Source: Amylostereum areolatum (taxonomy: Eukaryota; Basidiomycota; Agaricomycetes; Russulales; Stereaceae). Taken from it: 64,000 nucleotides of DNA. The translations under genes and the position numbers were made by a program. Every line of letters begins with the position of its first letter. The stretch's first letter is position 1. The notes beneath the pieces were generated by a model. It was given only the letters and a program-made list of their open reading frames with translations, was not told where the DNA came from and did no database searches. Where the stretch lies: positions 853,163 through 917,162 of the forward strand of contig SAXG01000009.1 of the NCBI GenBank assembly GCA_012932865.1, in the 5' to 3' direction. Below are positions 1 to 12,600 of this stretch, in pieces.

Positions 1-836
<836 letters not shown>

Positions 837-1174
837 GGTAACGAAGGGAGGGAAGAGAAACAAGAGGACTGAGCTCGTGTGGAACGGCTACGGCTGAAAG
901 TGAATTATATACTCGGCCAACAAGAATCGAACGATTGTAGCGTGGGAACCTTCCTTCGACCCCGGCGACGCCCAGGCGGAGCCAGCTCTCCGCTTATGAG
1001 TCTACGACCCATATGGGCCCACATTGTGAAGAGCGTTTTGATGTTATGAAGCACACGGTGAGTAAGTATGTAGCGGTTCGAATGGGAGAAGTGATGGTAG
1101 TATTGAGTATGTAAGTTGCTACTAGGACTGTACGTCTACGCCACACAGTTTTGAGCCAGCGATGCTGCTACAGT
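837..1174. other. Intergenic, CYP51 promoter side
   Basis: About 340 bases between the CYP51 start and the stop of the upstream exoribonuclease gene. It must hold the CYP51 promoter and the 3' end of the neighbour. No RNA gene, repeat or convincing regulatory motif was seen. Confidence 0.5.
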
Positions 1175-4024
1175 CTACCGCTCATTGACGATGATGATCG
1201 GCCTCAAAGCAGTGGGAATTTTGTCGAGTTTGACCGCCACCTGTTCCCCCAAAGGAAGTTCTTTGGAACCAAAGTTTCGAACCAGAGTCCCAGTGAGACC
1301 CAACGTCGGAAGTTCTATGTCTTGTGCGTGTACGTTGAGCACCATGTTCGTCGTCTGGAGTCCAACAACCCGCCCGACCAGGTTTTGGAACGGATCTGGT
1401 CCTTCTATCCCTTCGTCACGCCGCTGCATCCACCGTTTGATGTACATGAACGCCCATTCCTTTTCATGCAGCCTCCCAGTCCGCTTGTGGATCAGCTCGC
1501 GCGCGTCCGCATCCACCGCCACCGCCTGCATCTTCTCAGCCGAAATCAAGGGTGGTGCGGAGGGATTCAGCAGTGCATGCTTGATCTGCCAGTGTGTGAC
1601 CAAATCGGGGTATCGTCTCATCGGAGACGTGGCCCTGGTATAGCCTACGCCTGAGGGAATAGCGAGCTGCCAATGACCTCCCGCCTCCAAGGAACTCGTC
1701 ACTTTAGGAATGACCATCTGACTCTGGTGGACGCGAACGGAGTCTACAACGCCGTTCTCGTCTCGTGTTGCGAGGATATCGGAAATGTCTTCCAGCCCAA
1801 CTGGGTCCTGAAGACATCGCCGAACGAGGGGTAACCCTCTTTCAAGGCCAAAGCGAGATGCAACCATACCGGCAATCACGGCACATTCTGCGACTATGCG
1901 CCTCGACCCCTGGCTTCCCTCCAGTAAAACTGTGGCAGTGTATGTCATGTCCGGGAAACCTTGGTATAGCGAAGGATGGGAAGAGACTCCAGGGGTGCTC
2001 GGGAGAGACGACGGGGATAATGTGACCTTCGCGGAGGGAGCTGTCCACAAGAAGGTTGGGTGCCGTAGGCGGCGTGCCACTGCGCGAGAAGCAATAGTTT
2101 GAAGAAGATGGAAATTGTCCAGGTCCGCCGCTGGCAACAAGTCGGTTGGCATGGGATGGGGTGGTGGGGCACCGAATGGGTGGAACGACGCGGGAGGGTC
2201 GAAGGACATAGCATGGTCTACTTCGTCGTACTTGAGAAGACGTAGATTCCTGACAATACCGGCTCGCACTTTATGTTCCATGATTTCACCTTGAGCATCA
2301 ATTTTGGCACTGAATGTCAAGACACGCTCAGGTTGTCCACCTCCGGACCCCAAGCTCGCTTGCATGACGGAGTTCGGCAGCATCGGCATGAAGAGGTTGG
2401 GAAAGTAGATGGTCTGATTCAGCCTAGCTGCACGCCGGACAGAGGCGTGATTGGGGTGGAGAAGAGCGGTGGGATCGGCGATATGGACATGAAGCCAGAG
2501 ATGGTCGGGTTCGGACGGAATGCTTTCAACCGAGATACCGTCGTCCAGCTCCTTCGCGCCAAAATCATCGACCACGTAAACCGGCAGGTCACCAAAATCA
2601 TGACGAACGCTTTCCAGGCGATCCGAAGGATAGAATTCGTCCGGAGAAAGATACGCGTCCGATGACCCGCGCTTGACAGGTTTCGTGGGAGCGGCAGACG
2701 ACTCTGTAGCTGGTTCCTCCACCATTTCATGAAGATCCCAGCGGAGGGATGTAGTGTCCTGCCATGGAGCTAGGACACCAAGGTCCCGCAAAAACTGCAA
2801 ATGCTGGTCGGGGTCCACCACGCCATCGTAAAGATCGACGCTCTTGATAAAGCTGCAAACGAGGGTAGCGTACGGGTCCACCTGGAAAGAACGCATCTCT
2901 TGAAAAGCGTCTACCATAAACCTGATAATTAGGTGATCGACGTCGTTGAATGCTAGATCCGGGGCAGGAGTGCTGGATGGGGGCCCATGACCGGTTGTCG
3001 ACCGTTTGCGTAGTTCTAGGATGGTGTGACGAGCGCGGATCGCGAACTCCTTGAGGCGTTTGTCATTGTTGCGTACCATGTCTACGACCGCATTGATCCT
3101 GTCTACTTGTGAGCGAGGACGAACGTGGAAGAACTGGGCCGTGAGGTAGCTGGAAGGGTGCGCGATGAACTCGTGTGGGCGAGCCATAAGATGGTCTTGT
3201 ACAGCAAGGTGGAGAAACGCCGAGTTACATGGGGATTCGCCCGTCATCTTGATGGCGTCTGCCACCGAAATTTTGGCCCACTTTTCAGGATCGGGTGACC
3301 TTACACGGTCATGGAAGTTGGTGAAGAAGTGGATGTGCCGGTTATAGGCAATCTCCTGCGTGCGAGCGAAATCTTGCATTTTCTTTGTTGCCGCGACACG
3401 CGCCATAAGCTCCTTTTCGGTCAACGGGGCGTCCTGCAGTCCTATCCGTGCTACATGACCGGCATCGATGAAGTCGGGGAGCGCGAAGACAATATCTTCC
3501 TTCATGTTCACGCAGATGCGTCCCATGTTGGAGAGAGCATGTATCCGGGAGCCCTTGCCAGTGTCTTTAGCATCCAGAAGGACGGCCATATACACGTTGC
3601 CGCTCCTACGAAAAATATCAGATACGTGACGATGTCTGTAACAGTAGACGCACCGTCGGACTTGAATAAGGGACCCTCTCTTCACCGTAATCCGACTGAC
3701 TCCTTCGTCCTCTTCTTCGGGTTCATATGGGGTGCCCTCTCTTAGCGGATCCTGCGGAGCAGTAGAGGGCCACGGAAGTGCGTCTAGGATGGTGTTGACT
3801 AGCCTGAGTTCGGTTTGTAGGGGCGTTTTTTCGAAGTTTTCCGGGAAGTGTTGGTGGCGGAGAGGTCGAGTAGCACCTCTGACAACGTTTCGAGCGACAC
3901 GTTTGGCATCCGTGGGTTGTACAGGTTTCGTGCCAAAAGAACGATGACGAACCTGGGGTGACGGAGGATGCCGAGGAAATGTCGACCGTAGGACACTAGT
4001 GCATGGCGATGGGCAACGATGCAT
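1175..4024 (-). CDS. Mitochondr. RNB-family 3'-5' exoribonuclease (Dss1-like)
   Basis: Intronless gene for 949 residues from the ATG at 4022-4024; the frame is open further upstream but without a better ATG. The N-terminus is rich in Arg, Ser and Pro without acidic residues, as expected of a mitochondrial targeting peptide. The RNB domain is clear: VVDDFGAKELDDGISV carries the metal-binding aspartates, followed by HVHIADPTALLHPNH and, near the C-terminus, GYTRATSPMRRYPDLVTHWQ. In yeast, Dss1 works with the Suv3 helicase in the mitochondrial RNA degradosome; the same role is inferred here from domain type and the likely targeting peptide. It runs in the same direction as CYP51 with 338 bases between. 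A short C-terminal OB-like part (LVGRVVGLQTTNMVLNVHAQ) follows the catalytic domain. Confidence 0.87.
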   Translation of the reverse strand: MHRCPSPCTSVLRSTFPRHPPSPQVRHRSFGTKPVQPTDAKRVARNVVRGATRPLRHQHFPENFEKTPLQTELRLVNTILDALPWPSTAPQDPLREGTPYEPEEEDEGVSRITVKRGSLIQVRRCVYCYRHRHVSDIFRRSGNVYMAVLLDAKDTGKGSRIHALSNMGRICVNMKEDIVFALPDFIDAGHVARIGLQDAPLTEKELMARVAATKKMQDFARTQEIAYNRHIHFFTNFHDRVRSPDPEKWAKISVADAIKMTGESPCNSAFLHLAVQDHLMARPHEFIAHPSSYLTAQFFHVRPRSQVDRINAVVDMVRNNDKRLKEFAIRARHTILELRKRSTTGHGPPSSTPAPDLAFNDVDHLIIRFMVDAFQEMRSFQVDPYATLVCSFIKSVDLYDGVVDPDQHLQFLRDLGVLAPWQDTTSLRWDLHEMVEEPATESSAAPTKPVKRGSSDAYLSPDEFYPSDRLESVRHDFGDLPVYVVDDFGAKELDDGISVESIPSEPDHLWLHVHIADPTALLHPNHASVRRAARLNQTIYFPNLFMPMLPNSVMQASLGSGGGQPERVLTFSAKIDAQGEIMEHKVRAGIVRNLRLLKYDEVDHAMSFDPPASFHPFGAPPPHPMPTDLLPAADLDNFHLLQTIASRAVARRLRHPTFLWTAPSAKVTLSPSSLPSTPGVSSHPSLYQGFPDMTYTATVLLEGSQGSRRIVAECAVIAGMVASRFGLERGLPLVRRCLQDPVGLEDISDILATRDENGVVDSVRVHQSQMVIPKVTSSLEAGGHWQLAIPSGVGYTRATSPMRRYPDLVTHWQIKHALLNPSAPPLISAEKMQAVAVDADARELIHKRTGRLHEKEWAFMYIKRWMQRRDEGIEGPDPFQNLVGRVVGLQTTNMVLNVHAQDIELPTLGLTGTLVRNFGSKELPLGEQVAVKLDKIPTALRPIIIVNER

Positions 4025-4320
4025 ACACAAATTAGATGTATGGTGAAACGCAGTGTGGTGAGGGCGAGTGACGAGTCCTGATTCCTGTGGACTTGATATT
4101 AGTACTTGCCAGTGGACTCTACTCGACTTGGTCGAGTGAAGAGAAGACGCGCCAGTCACGGGATTCGACGGTTCTTGAATAAGGCTCGGCGCGTCAAAGG
4201 ACACTCTTTCACCTCGTTCGTACTTATACTTACACCTCAGCCATGGATGGATCCCAGCTTAGAACCAATAAGGTGCTTAAGCTTTCTCCATCCTCATTCG
4301 TTTGTCGTTGATTGTGGGCC

Positions 4321-6293
4321 ATGCTCCAGCGCAAACTGGAAGACGCTATCCAGAGCCTCGACGAGGCGACCGCGCCTCTCCCAGATCCTGCCTCCCAGCC
4401 ACCCCCGCTCAAACGACAAAATACCTTCAAATCCTTATATTCTACCTTAGCCAAGTACGGGATCCACTCCAAACAACCTCAACCGTCAGTTCCCCGCGCT
4501 CTATCGCATTCAAGCTCAAGCTGAATATGCCCCACTTAGCGCCGTCTCCGATGCACACTCTGCCGACCTCTCCAAAGCCCCACATCTGGCAGCCATACTC
4601 TCTCGCACTGCCACAAAAACTCGAAAAGCTCTCCCCAATGCACTTGCACGCCTTCGAAGTACACGCACAGCATCCCCGTCCGCGGCGGATTATCGTCCAT
4701 CGTCTACCCCCGCCTTTCTTCTTCGGCTCGCCACCTTCAAGCTCAGCACGTACGCGAACAAACCGCCGACCATTGATGCCGTCTCTGCGGCCAAGTGCGG
4801 GTGGATAAATGACGGGAAAGACAGGCTTGTGTGCGGTCTCTGCAATTCCTCCTGGGTTGTAGTCGGGAGAGAGGGTATGAACAGACAAGCGGGTACGTTT
4901 TGCACATGTTTCTTCCCTATGTGTTGAAACTTATGACAGTCATCAGCCAATGCGCTTATTGAGAAGCAGGCCGCACAGCTCGTTGGTGCACATAAGGATG
5001 GATGTCCATGGAAGATTCGTCAATGTGACGGTGTGTACCCCTGGAATCTATACTTCCTGTGGTCATTGAGTTCTCATTTAGCGGACGTGTATCGCATACC
5101 GCTATCTTCGCCTGCTGTCCTGGCCAAGGAGCTCAAGTCACAAGCCATCAAACTAGATCCTTTTCTAGAGGGTGTCGAAGTCCGACATCCCTTGGTGAGA
5201 CTGATACCTTTTACACCAAGAACATTGTGTTGACGTCTTTTCAAGACTTCAACACAAGTTCAAGCACTTACGAAAACTATCGCCTCCGTTGAAGCCGACA
5301 CACCATTTACATTCACACTCGACCCTACCATATCACCATCAATCCCCTCCCCGCTCCCAGAACCTTGTACAGCGGCCATTTTAGCGGCACTATTCGGTTG
5401 GATATTGGCACCGCCGCCAGCTCCACCGATTCCTCCTTCTCGTTCCCGAACGCCTTCGGTTTCGCGTGCCACGTCCGTCGCGCCGTCGATGCCTACAACA
5501 CCCCGTCGTCCTTCTCGACTCGGAGTCACCAAGAACATGGTGGATACTCCCGGAACTCCAAGAACCTTTACTCCAGATTCTGCTCCTTCAACATCTCGAC
5601 CAATATTTTCTCGTGTCAATTCGCATATCGACAGAGAAGGGAGCACTGGCCCGGAAGTGCGAGGCGCTCTCCTTCAGTGTGCTTTATGCCACCGCCGTCT
5701 TGGCCTCTGGACCGCTCGGCCCCCTCTTTCCTCTTCGCAACCAACTTCGGCTGCGACCGATTCTCTCGAACCTGCACCCGCACCACCGGCAAGACAAATC
5801 GATCTTCTGAAGGAACATCGACCGTACTGTCCGTATGTCATCAAGTCGACCTCCCTTCCATCTTTGCCGATACAGCCCACTGCGCCATCCGCCGTATCAC
5901 ATGTACGCGCAGCCTCCTCGACGACCTCACTTGGTCTGGCCCATGCTACCGTGGTAGGATCCGCTATAGGTGGTGGGACGGCCGTGTTGGAAGGGTGGCG
6001 GGCAGTGCTAGCCGTTGTGTTGAGGTATCGAATGGGTCAGAAGAGGAAGGATAGCCTGTTAAAAGGTGTCACGGACCGAATGAACCGAGCAGACGCCGGC
6101 GGCGATGGACCAGGTCGGACGAAAAATGCGAGCAATGGCGAGGAAGCTGATATGGACGTGGACCCGGTGGAAGCTATGGTGGAGGGCGTAAAGAGTCGAG
6201 GAGTGAGTCTTTTTCAATACTTTCTCATACCCAAGGCTGATATAAGTGTAGGGACGGGAGTTGTTGAAGTACGTCAAGGGCATTTTAGGATGA
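4321..6293 (+). CDS. C3HC zinc-finger protein, Rsm1/NIPA-like
   Basis: Six exons (introns 4485-4539, 4893-4946, 5031-5081, 5195-5245, 6203-6251) give 570 residues with the reading frame kept through every junction. The first zinc finger (zf-C3HC) is seen in AAKCGWINDGKDRLVCGLC and AHKDGCPWKIRQC. The second, Rsm1-type unit has LLQCALCHRRLGLW and, after a loop, EHRPYCPYVIKS. Between them lies a Ser/Pro/Thr-rich linker (PPSRSRTPSVSRATSVAPS). Relatives are S. pombe Rsm1, linked to mRNA export, and vertebrate NIPA, an F-box protein; the role here is inferred from the paired fingers only. It converges with the giant gene downstream. The ATG at 4312 (MWA) is an in-frame alternative start. Confidence 0.85.
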
Positions 6294-6615
6294 CACAGAC
6301 CGATTCAAGATGTCGCCTATGTATTGCTCTCACATGTTGTTGAAGCCGCTCTTCGTCATTATCATGAATTTCTACATATTTGCATTACTACAAACAGTCA
6401 CGAGTTCCTACCCGCTTAGATTTCTTGAAGCCTATCGCATCACCACTCGAGGACTAACGCGTGCAAATCAACCCCTCTCATGGTGATTCCACACTACCCA
6501 GTCTCCAGCAGAACCACGGCTAATCTACAGATGAAGTGCATAACTCTATAACAACGAACAAGATGGTGTCAACACGCTCTCGCTTCCGCCCATGGATGTA
6601 CAGTACAAATGCTCA
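6294..6615. other. Convergent 3' intergenic
   Basis: Short spacer between two convergent stop codons. It probably holds both 3' UTRs. Nothing else was recognised. Confidence 0.5.
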
Positions 6616-9600
6616 TCAGAAATCTATCTCTTTGTGCAGCTTCCTCGCCTTCAGAATTTTTCCCATATGCGTCAATAGGAAGCTCATGCCCTTCCTCCGG
6701 TACCCAAATAACTCCTGCAACGTTACCACCGGACTCTCCAGGAATGGAGAGTAAACCTCGTGCGGTGGCCTGTCCTCCTGCATCACAAACCCGTCGCTCT
6801 GCTTTTCCAGCCCGACGGTGTCTGGAAACCCCATATGTAAGCCCAAGAACGCGCACAACTTCTCGTAAGTCTCGTAGTCGTCCAGGTACAGCTGGCCCGC
6901 GAATAGACCAAGCTGTATGCGCACCATCTGCGGTAGCACCCACCTGTTGGGAAGCGGTGGGATGCAGTAAAAGCGCAAGTCCGAGAAGGGCTCCATCGTC
7001 TGGATCGTACGCGGTGCATACATGTGGAGATGCGTGACGGTGCTCTTCCGGAAATCGGGCAGGAGTTCGTTCACTTCGTGTGGGGACATGATGACCAGCG
7101 TAAGTTTTCCAGTCGCATCTGTCCGCGACGCGATCCAATTGACAGGACGCATGTAGTCGCTCAGGACTAGGGTGGGCATGCAATACTCGACGGCGTTTAT
7201 GAAATCTCGAGTGGCGAAGACCGTCGACAGTGCATTTGTACCGGCCACTTTGATCGGGAGGGCGACGAGCGGCTTGATGAACTGCGACGAGTCCCTTGGA
7301 AATATGCCCCCGCAGACGAAGCTTCGCACGTCTTTATGGACGGCGTGAGGTGCAGGGTTTGTTTTGGGAGGACGTTCCACTTGACGTTCCTGCTCGAGTT
7401 CCTGTTCAAATTCCCGCTCCTGTTCTTCCGCCATACGGGTGTCGGTGAGCTTAGAAATTCCGAGCACTTTCAGGCGTGGGCCAATGTCAGGGTGCGCGAA
7501 GATGGCGTTGTGCCGTTCCGACCGTTGCCCTAGCTCATGTTCCGCGTGCCCGTACATTTCCTGCAGAGTGCGAGCCTCCTGTTGCAACCACACCTGACCG
7601 AGTTTATTGACATCACCGTGATAGATATAGTCGGAAAAGGCGGCGCTTCGTTGCGTGTGGTCAAGACCTTGATCTGCCCATTGAGGAAGGTGACGTTCGA
7701 TGTCTGCACACGTTTCGAGCATGGCCCATCGCAGAACGGCAGTAACTGGAACTTTGCCCCCCGGACCTAAGGCAGAGGCATCGCGGATACGGCTATCAAT
7801 CTCCGCAGGTGCTGTGAACATGACAGATTGACCATTCCCAAGTTGCCGCATTCTCATGCAGCCTAAATCCAGTCAGATCAGAGATATAGGGGGAGAGTTT
7901 TATTATTCACCTTGAACGAGGCGGTCCTTGGTCACCTTTGGACCTAAGGTCACTGCTGCACGAGTATGCTTTGGGAGCTTCAGATCTGTCCCTCGTGTAT
8001 GTGCGTCATCGAGGTAGACCAGGCACTTGTCCATCTGGTGTCTGTACGGCGAAGACCAAAATGACTCCGTTACGCCATCCTGGGTATGAATACGCAGATC
8101 GTCCTCTTCGGTGAAGAAAACTGCGGCAGGGACATCGGGCCTCAACGCCAGCCAATGTGAGACGAGTTCCTCGTTCTTGAGCTCAAGCATCTGGGCCCCC
8201 ACATCAAGGAGGACACGGATTTCAGGATCCTGCTGCACAAGAAGATGCAAGTACGCATCAGTCGAGGTGTGCTGAGCTGCCGTGTTTGGGGTACAGATAT
8301 AGCAATCATTTTCTGGCTGTAGGAGATACACGAGCACTTTCGCGTCCGTGCTGCGTTGCTCGTCCGACGGGTGTTCGTCCTGCGAAATAGAAGTAGGCAA
8401 CAAGTAGCCGTTGTCCTTTGTCCCGCTAAAACCTGTGGTGGCATGAGTCTTTCGCTCTACGAGGTCCCATCCAGAGGTCGTAAGTTTGTGGGGAAACTCT
8501 TTCGCTTGCTTCGGAAAAACAACTTGAGATAAGTAGAAGTCGATGACCGTGTACCTGCGAGAAAAGATGGGGACAAGAAAGCGGGTGACCTGGTCTGAAT
8601 CCTCCGTATTGATACCACTGAGCTGGAGGAGAACGTCCGGGATGTTTTCGCTCGCTATGCGAACCCAACTATCATATTCTAACGCTGGATTATCCATCTT
8701 GAACAAGAGATCGAAGCATGTGAGCACCTGAGCCTTCGTCAGCCCGCCGTAGTAGTAGCTAAGGCAGGTCAGGCATATAGCAACATCTGGGTGGCCAAAC
8801 TCTGCCTTCAAACTCGGTGTATCCTGCGTTGACTCTCAGATAATCATTTTGAGGATAGAGAGCTCGTGATACTGACCTTCGCGCGATATGGCACAGCAAG
8901 CAATGACCGTCGTGGATCAAGACCATATTCCACTCTCCATCTTCGATGTTTCAAGACGTATGGAAGAATCCCAGTACCCCGGGACAAAAGCCCTCGTAAT
9001 AGAATCAGCGAAGACCACAGAGCTCCGGCGCACGCTTGCTGCACATCACGGAGAGCTTCCTGCTCTATGGGTTGTCCCGTGATGAGCTCACGGGCCTGGC
9101 TGCGTACAGCGTCAGAAAGGAGAGTGAGGGAAAGGACAGGAAGCTTGTCTCCAAGTATGTCATCGGCGATACGATTGATGAGGGCTCCTTCCACGTCGGC
9201 GCCCACGATGCGTATCAACGGGAATCGTCCGGGCCCGTCGTTTTCAACAATAAGGTCATCAGGAAATTGTCCTCGCAGACTTCTTGCGTGGGTTTGAAGC
9301 AAAGAGAAGACTTGCTGGGACACTGTCCAGCGATCCGGATGGTTCTCTAGTGGCCTCTGTTGACCAACAGTATAGACTAGTTGGTACCGTACGTGCAAAA
9401 TTTCATCGCTCTCGTCGAGGATGTCTCTAGCGTTCCGATTTAGCCAGGCCTGAGATGACTGCAGTTCTTCTGCCACTGCGCGATCCGCAGCTGTCCCTGC
9501 AGGAGAAAGTAAGCGATCTAGCCCCATCAGCTTGTACGAGAGAATATGTTCTGGTTGGACGACTAATATCCCACCCTCTCGGGTGCATTGATCGTAGAGC

Positions 9601-12600
9601 TGCTGGTAGGCTTTGACCTGCACAGGAGTGACCGTAAGACCGCGTGAAAACGGCATGTAGTAGATTCGCCGGTTGACGAGACCTCCGAGTCGCTCGACTA
9701 GTAGCCGGAACATCTGGTTCGCCAACGCCTTTAGGACGACAACCCTGACTAGCAGCTCGCCATTTGCGAGGCCTGAAGATACGAACGGTACAACGACGGA
9801 TGATTTTCCTTCTCCCATGTTGAGCTGGACAACGATGCTCTCCAGCATAGAGGGATGAATCATCTTGTGTGCGACCATCGTCTGGACAGGCCTTGCAAGG
9901 AAATCACCATCAATCTGTGTTAAGAACGGTCGATTCAACATGTCGCGTAGGAAGTCGTGCTGGGTGACATACTTGGATTAGAAGCCAGTCAGGATAGTTG
10001 TCAGCGTCGTCTGTATCGAAACTCGCGGTGTCCATTTCTTTGAAGAGGTCCTCACGCCTCCGATGGAAATAGAGATCGACCAGACGTTGTGATCTCTGGT
10101 ACTCGATGACTACTTGAGCAAAAGATGTCAAGGTGCGTTTCCATTGATCTGACAGTGCCCTCCTCTTGGAAAACGACAGTCTATCCAGAATATTTCGGCG
10201 TGTGAGGCGCGGCCAAAGACCAGCGAGTGACAGAGCGTAGTCAAACACCGATTTCGGAGAAAGGGACTCTGCAACTACATCCGTAGCGATATGAATGCGC
10301 TCGCTGCAATGGTCGCGATTTCGAGAAATATGATCTCCGAGTCGAGAGGGAAACTTGGCGGGAGCTGTAGATAATGGCTGGCCCAGGAGCTCCTTCCGAC
10401 TTGATTCCAGACCCCCACTGTAGTCTTTGAGTAAAATGCTAGCCTCTTGTTCGTCGAATCCTGATATTAACCCCTGCAATGATTCGGTGTCAACTGTTCG
10501 CGATGGCCTCGAACTGCGAGCATCTGTGAAGAATTGGGAGGGGGGTGATATTTTTGCCGGATTGCGTTCACCAAGAAGGTCCTCAAAGGAAACAAATGAC
10601 CGAACCAGATGTTCAACTTCTCGTGGTGGCGTGTGTGAATGACTGGGGGACGCAAACGTTAGGTCCAAGGTAGTTTGAGGCCTTCGAGGTACGCCCCGCA
10701 GATGATGCTCGACCAACGTGATGCACTCTCGGAGGCGCGTATTGCGCGTACAACTGCAGAAGTAGTCTTGGACTTTGGCGCGTATGGACGTGGAATTGAA
10801 CCACATGCTGTGTGATTCGTGAACATGGATTTGTTCAGAAGGCCATTGGTCCATAAACATGATACGCAAAAAGGAGGAGTGGGTGTCAAGGTGGGAACGG
10901 TAATGAAGTTGTTTCCTGTTCAAAAACTCCGCCGATGTTTCGTAGTCCTCCATAGTGAGGTCGCTAGCAGGCGTGTGTTGAAGGGGGTATGACTCGTCAT
11001 CTATGATAGCACAGACACGATCTTCTTTAGGTTCATATCCGATGGAGAGGACGTATGACTGGCTGGCAGGGAGTCGGAAATTTCTCAGATGTGGGTTTGT
11101 CGCCAAGGCCAGCATCGTAGGAATCACGTCGAGGATATCCGGGGAGCAATGTGCGGCGAAGGGCAGACTGAATGTCAGCTGAAATCTCTTGCAATCCGAC
11201 CAGCCGTCGTCGCATAGCAGATCGCTCAGAGTTATCCAGTCGCGGGCGAGGACAGGCGCTCGCCAGTAAGGGCCGTATGATAGCGAGATCCCGTCCTGCG
11301 CAGGTCCGACGCGATCCCACGCAACCAATGTATCCATGAGGCTATGTTCCGACCATGCCGAAGCTTCTGCAGGTGACTGTATGGAGCGTGATACGCGACA
11401 TACAACGGCGGCAGCCTCTTCGTGTGGGAAATGTCGGGAAGAACAAACTTGGTCTTCATTGATATCTTGGGGGGTAAGACCCGGGGTGTCCACTGGAAAA
11501 AGGATACTGTAACGGTGTCCAGCGCGCTTCGACAGAGTTTCGTCGCTGTCCGCGTGTGTTGTAATGATGGGAATGAAATCCTCGCGGAATGATTGCAAGC
11601 ATGTACCATGTTCAATGATAGTCTGTGCGGAAATACAGAATGCTGGATGTTGGCTGAGAGAGGAGAGGGTCGACCACTCGACCTTTTGCATTGCCTTCTT
11701 GTGCGGTGGATAAAAAGTACGGGTGGGCGCTACTGACCGGATCTTCTCCAACAGGTCTATGTCATCCCGGCCGAGAGTCTGGAAAGAAAGCAGTCCTGCG
11801 GAGTGTAGGTCAGCCAGTGCCTCTTCAGTTCCCGTACGTCCGGTTAGGGGGTCGGGAAGAAAATGACTGGTGAGAGCATGTAAGTATACTTTGTACAGCT
11901 TGCTCTTCAAGCTTGTGTCGGCGCTTCGGAGACAGCCAAGATCGTCATCGACGAGATACTCATGATAAGTTACAGAATCCACGCTGCTCGGAATCGACAC
12001 ATTAACGCTGATGTGACGTCTATCGGGATTGGGGGTCCAATCGACCTCTCCGTGTGGGATGATTACGCGGCGGGAGCGGGGGAGCGTTCTGGAGATAGCA
12101 TCCTTGGCTCGCAGGATGAGCAAGGAGCTCAACCCGAGCAATGTTCCTGCAGACTGGTCTTCGTCAATGACCGCACCAGGAATATTGTGTGACTCCAAAT
12201 CGAGATCGTCGTTCAAGAAAAACGAGAGCCTGAATCGAGGCAATTCCACCTGTAGGGACTTTGAAGTCTGATCGACGATGGATGTGAGGATCAGTTGCTC
12301 CGGGATTTCCAGAGGTCTCAGGCGGCGGGAGATCATCATCGAGGACGGACTGAAAGGGTCAACAAGGAATACGGATTCTTCTCCGCGCTGCATCAACGTG
12401 CGCTGGTCCTCGGAGAAGAGAAGGCGCCAGGTTCTTGGGTCGTCCTCCCAGGTGTTATTCTTCGGCCGAAACTCCACTATCTTGGTCGAGATATCAATCC
12501 AGTGCGTATGATTTCGGACCAAGGGTAATGGCAGATCAGGTTCTAAATGCGTACTCGGGACGTATTCCAACACATGCGATCCTTCTACTTTGGATTGTCG

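Noticed and set aside
4025..4204. Longer N-terminus for the RNB exoribonuclease
   Set aside because: The frame is open but begins without ATG (GTG at 4202-4204); the ATG at 4022-4024 precedes a targeting-like sequence.
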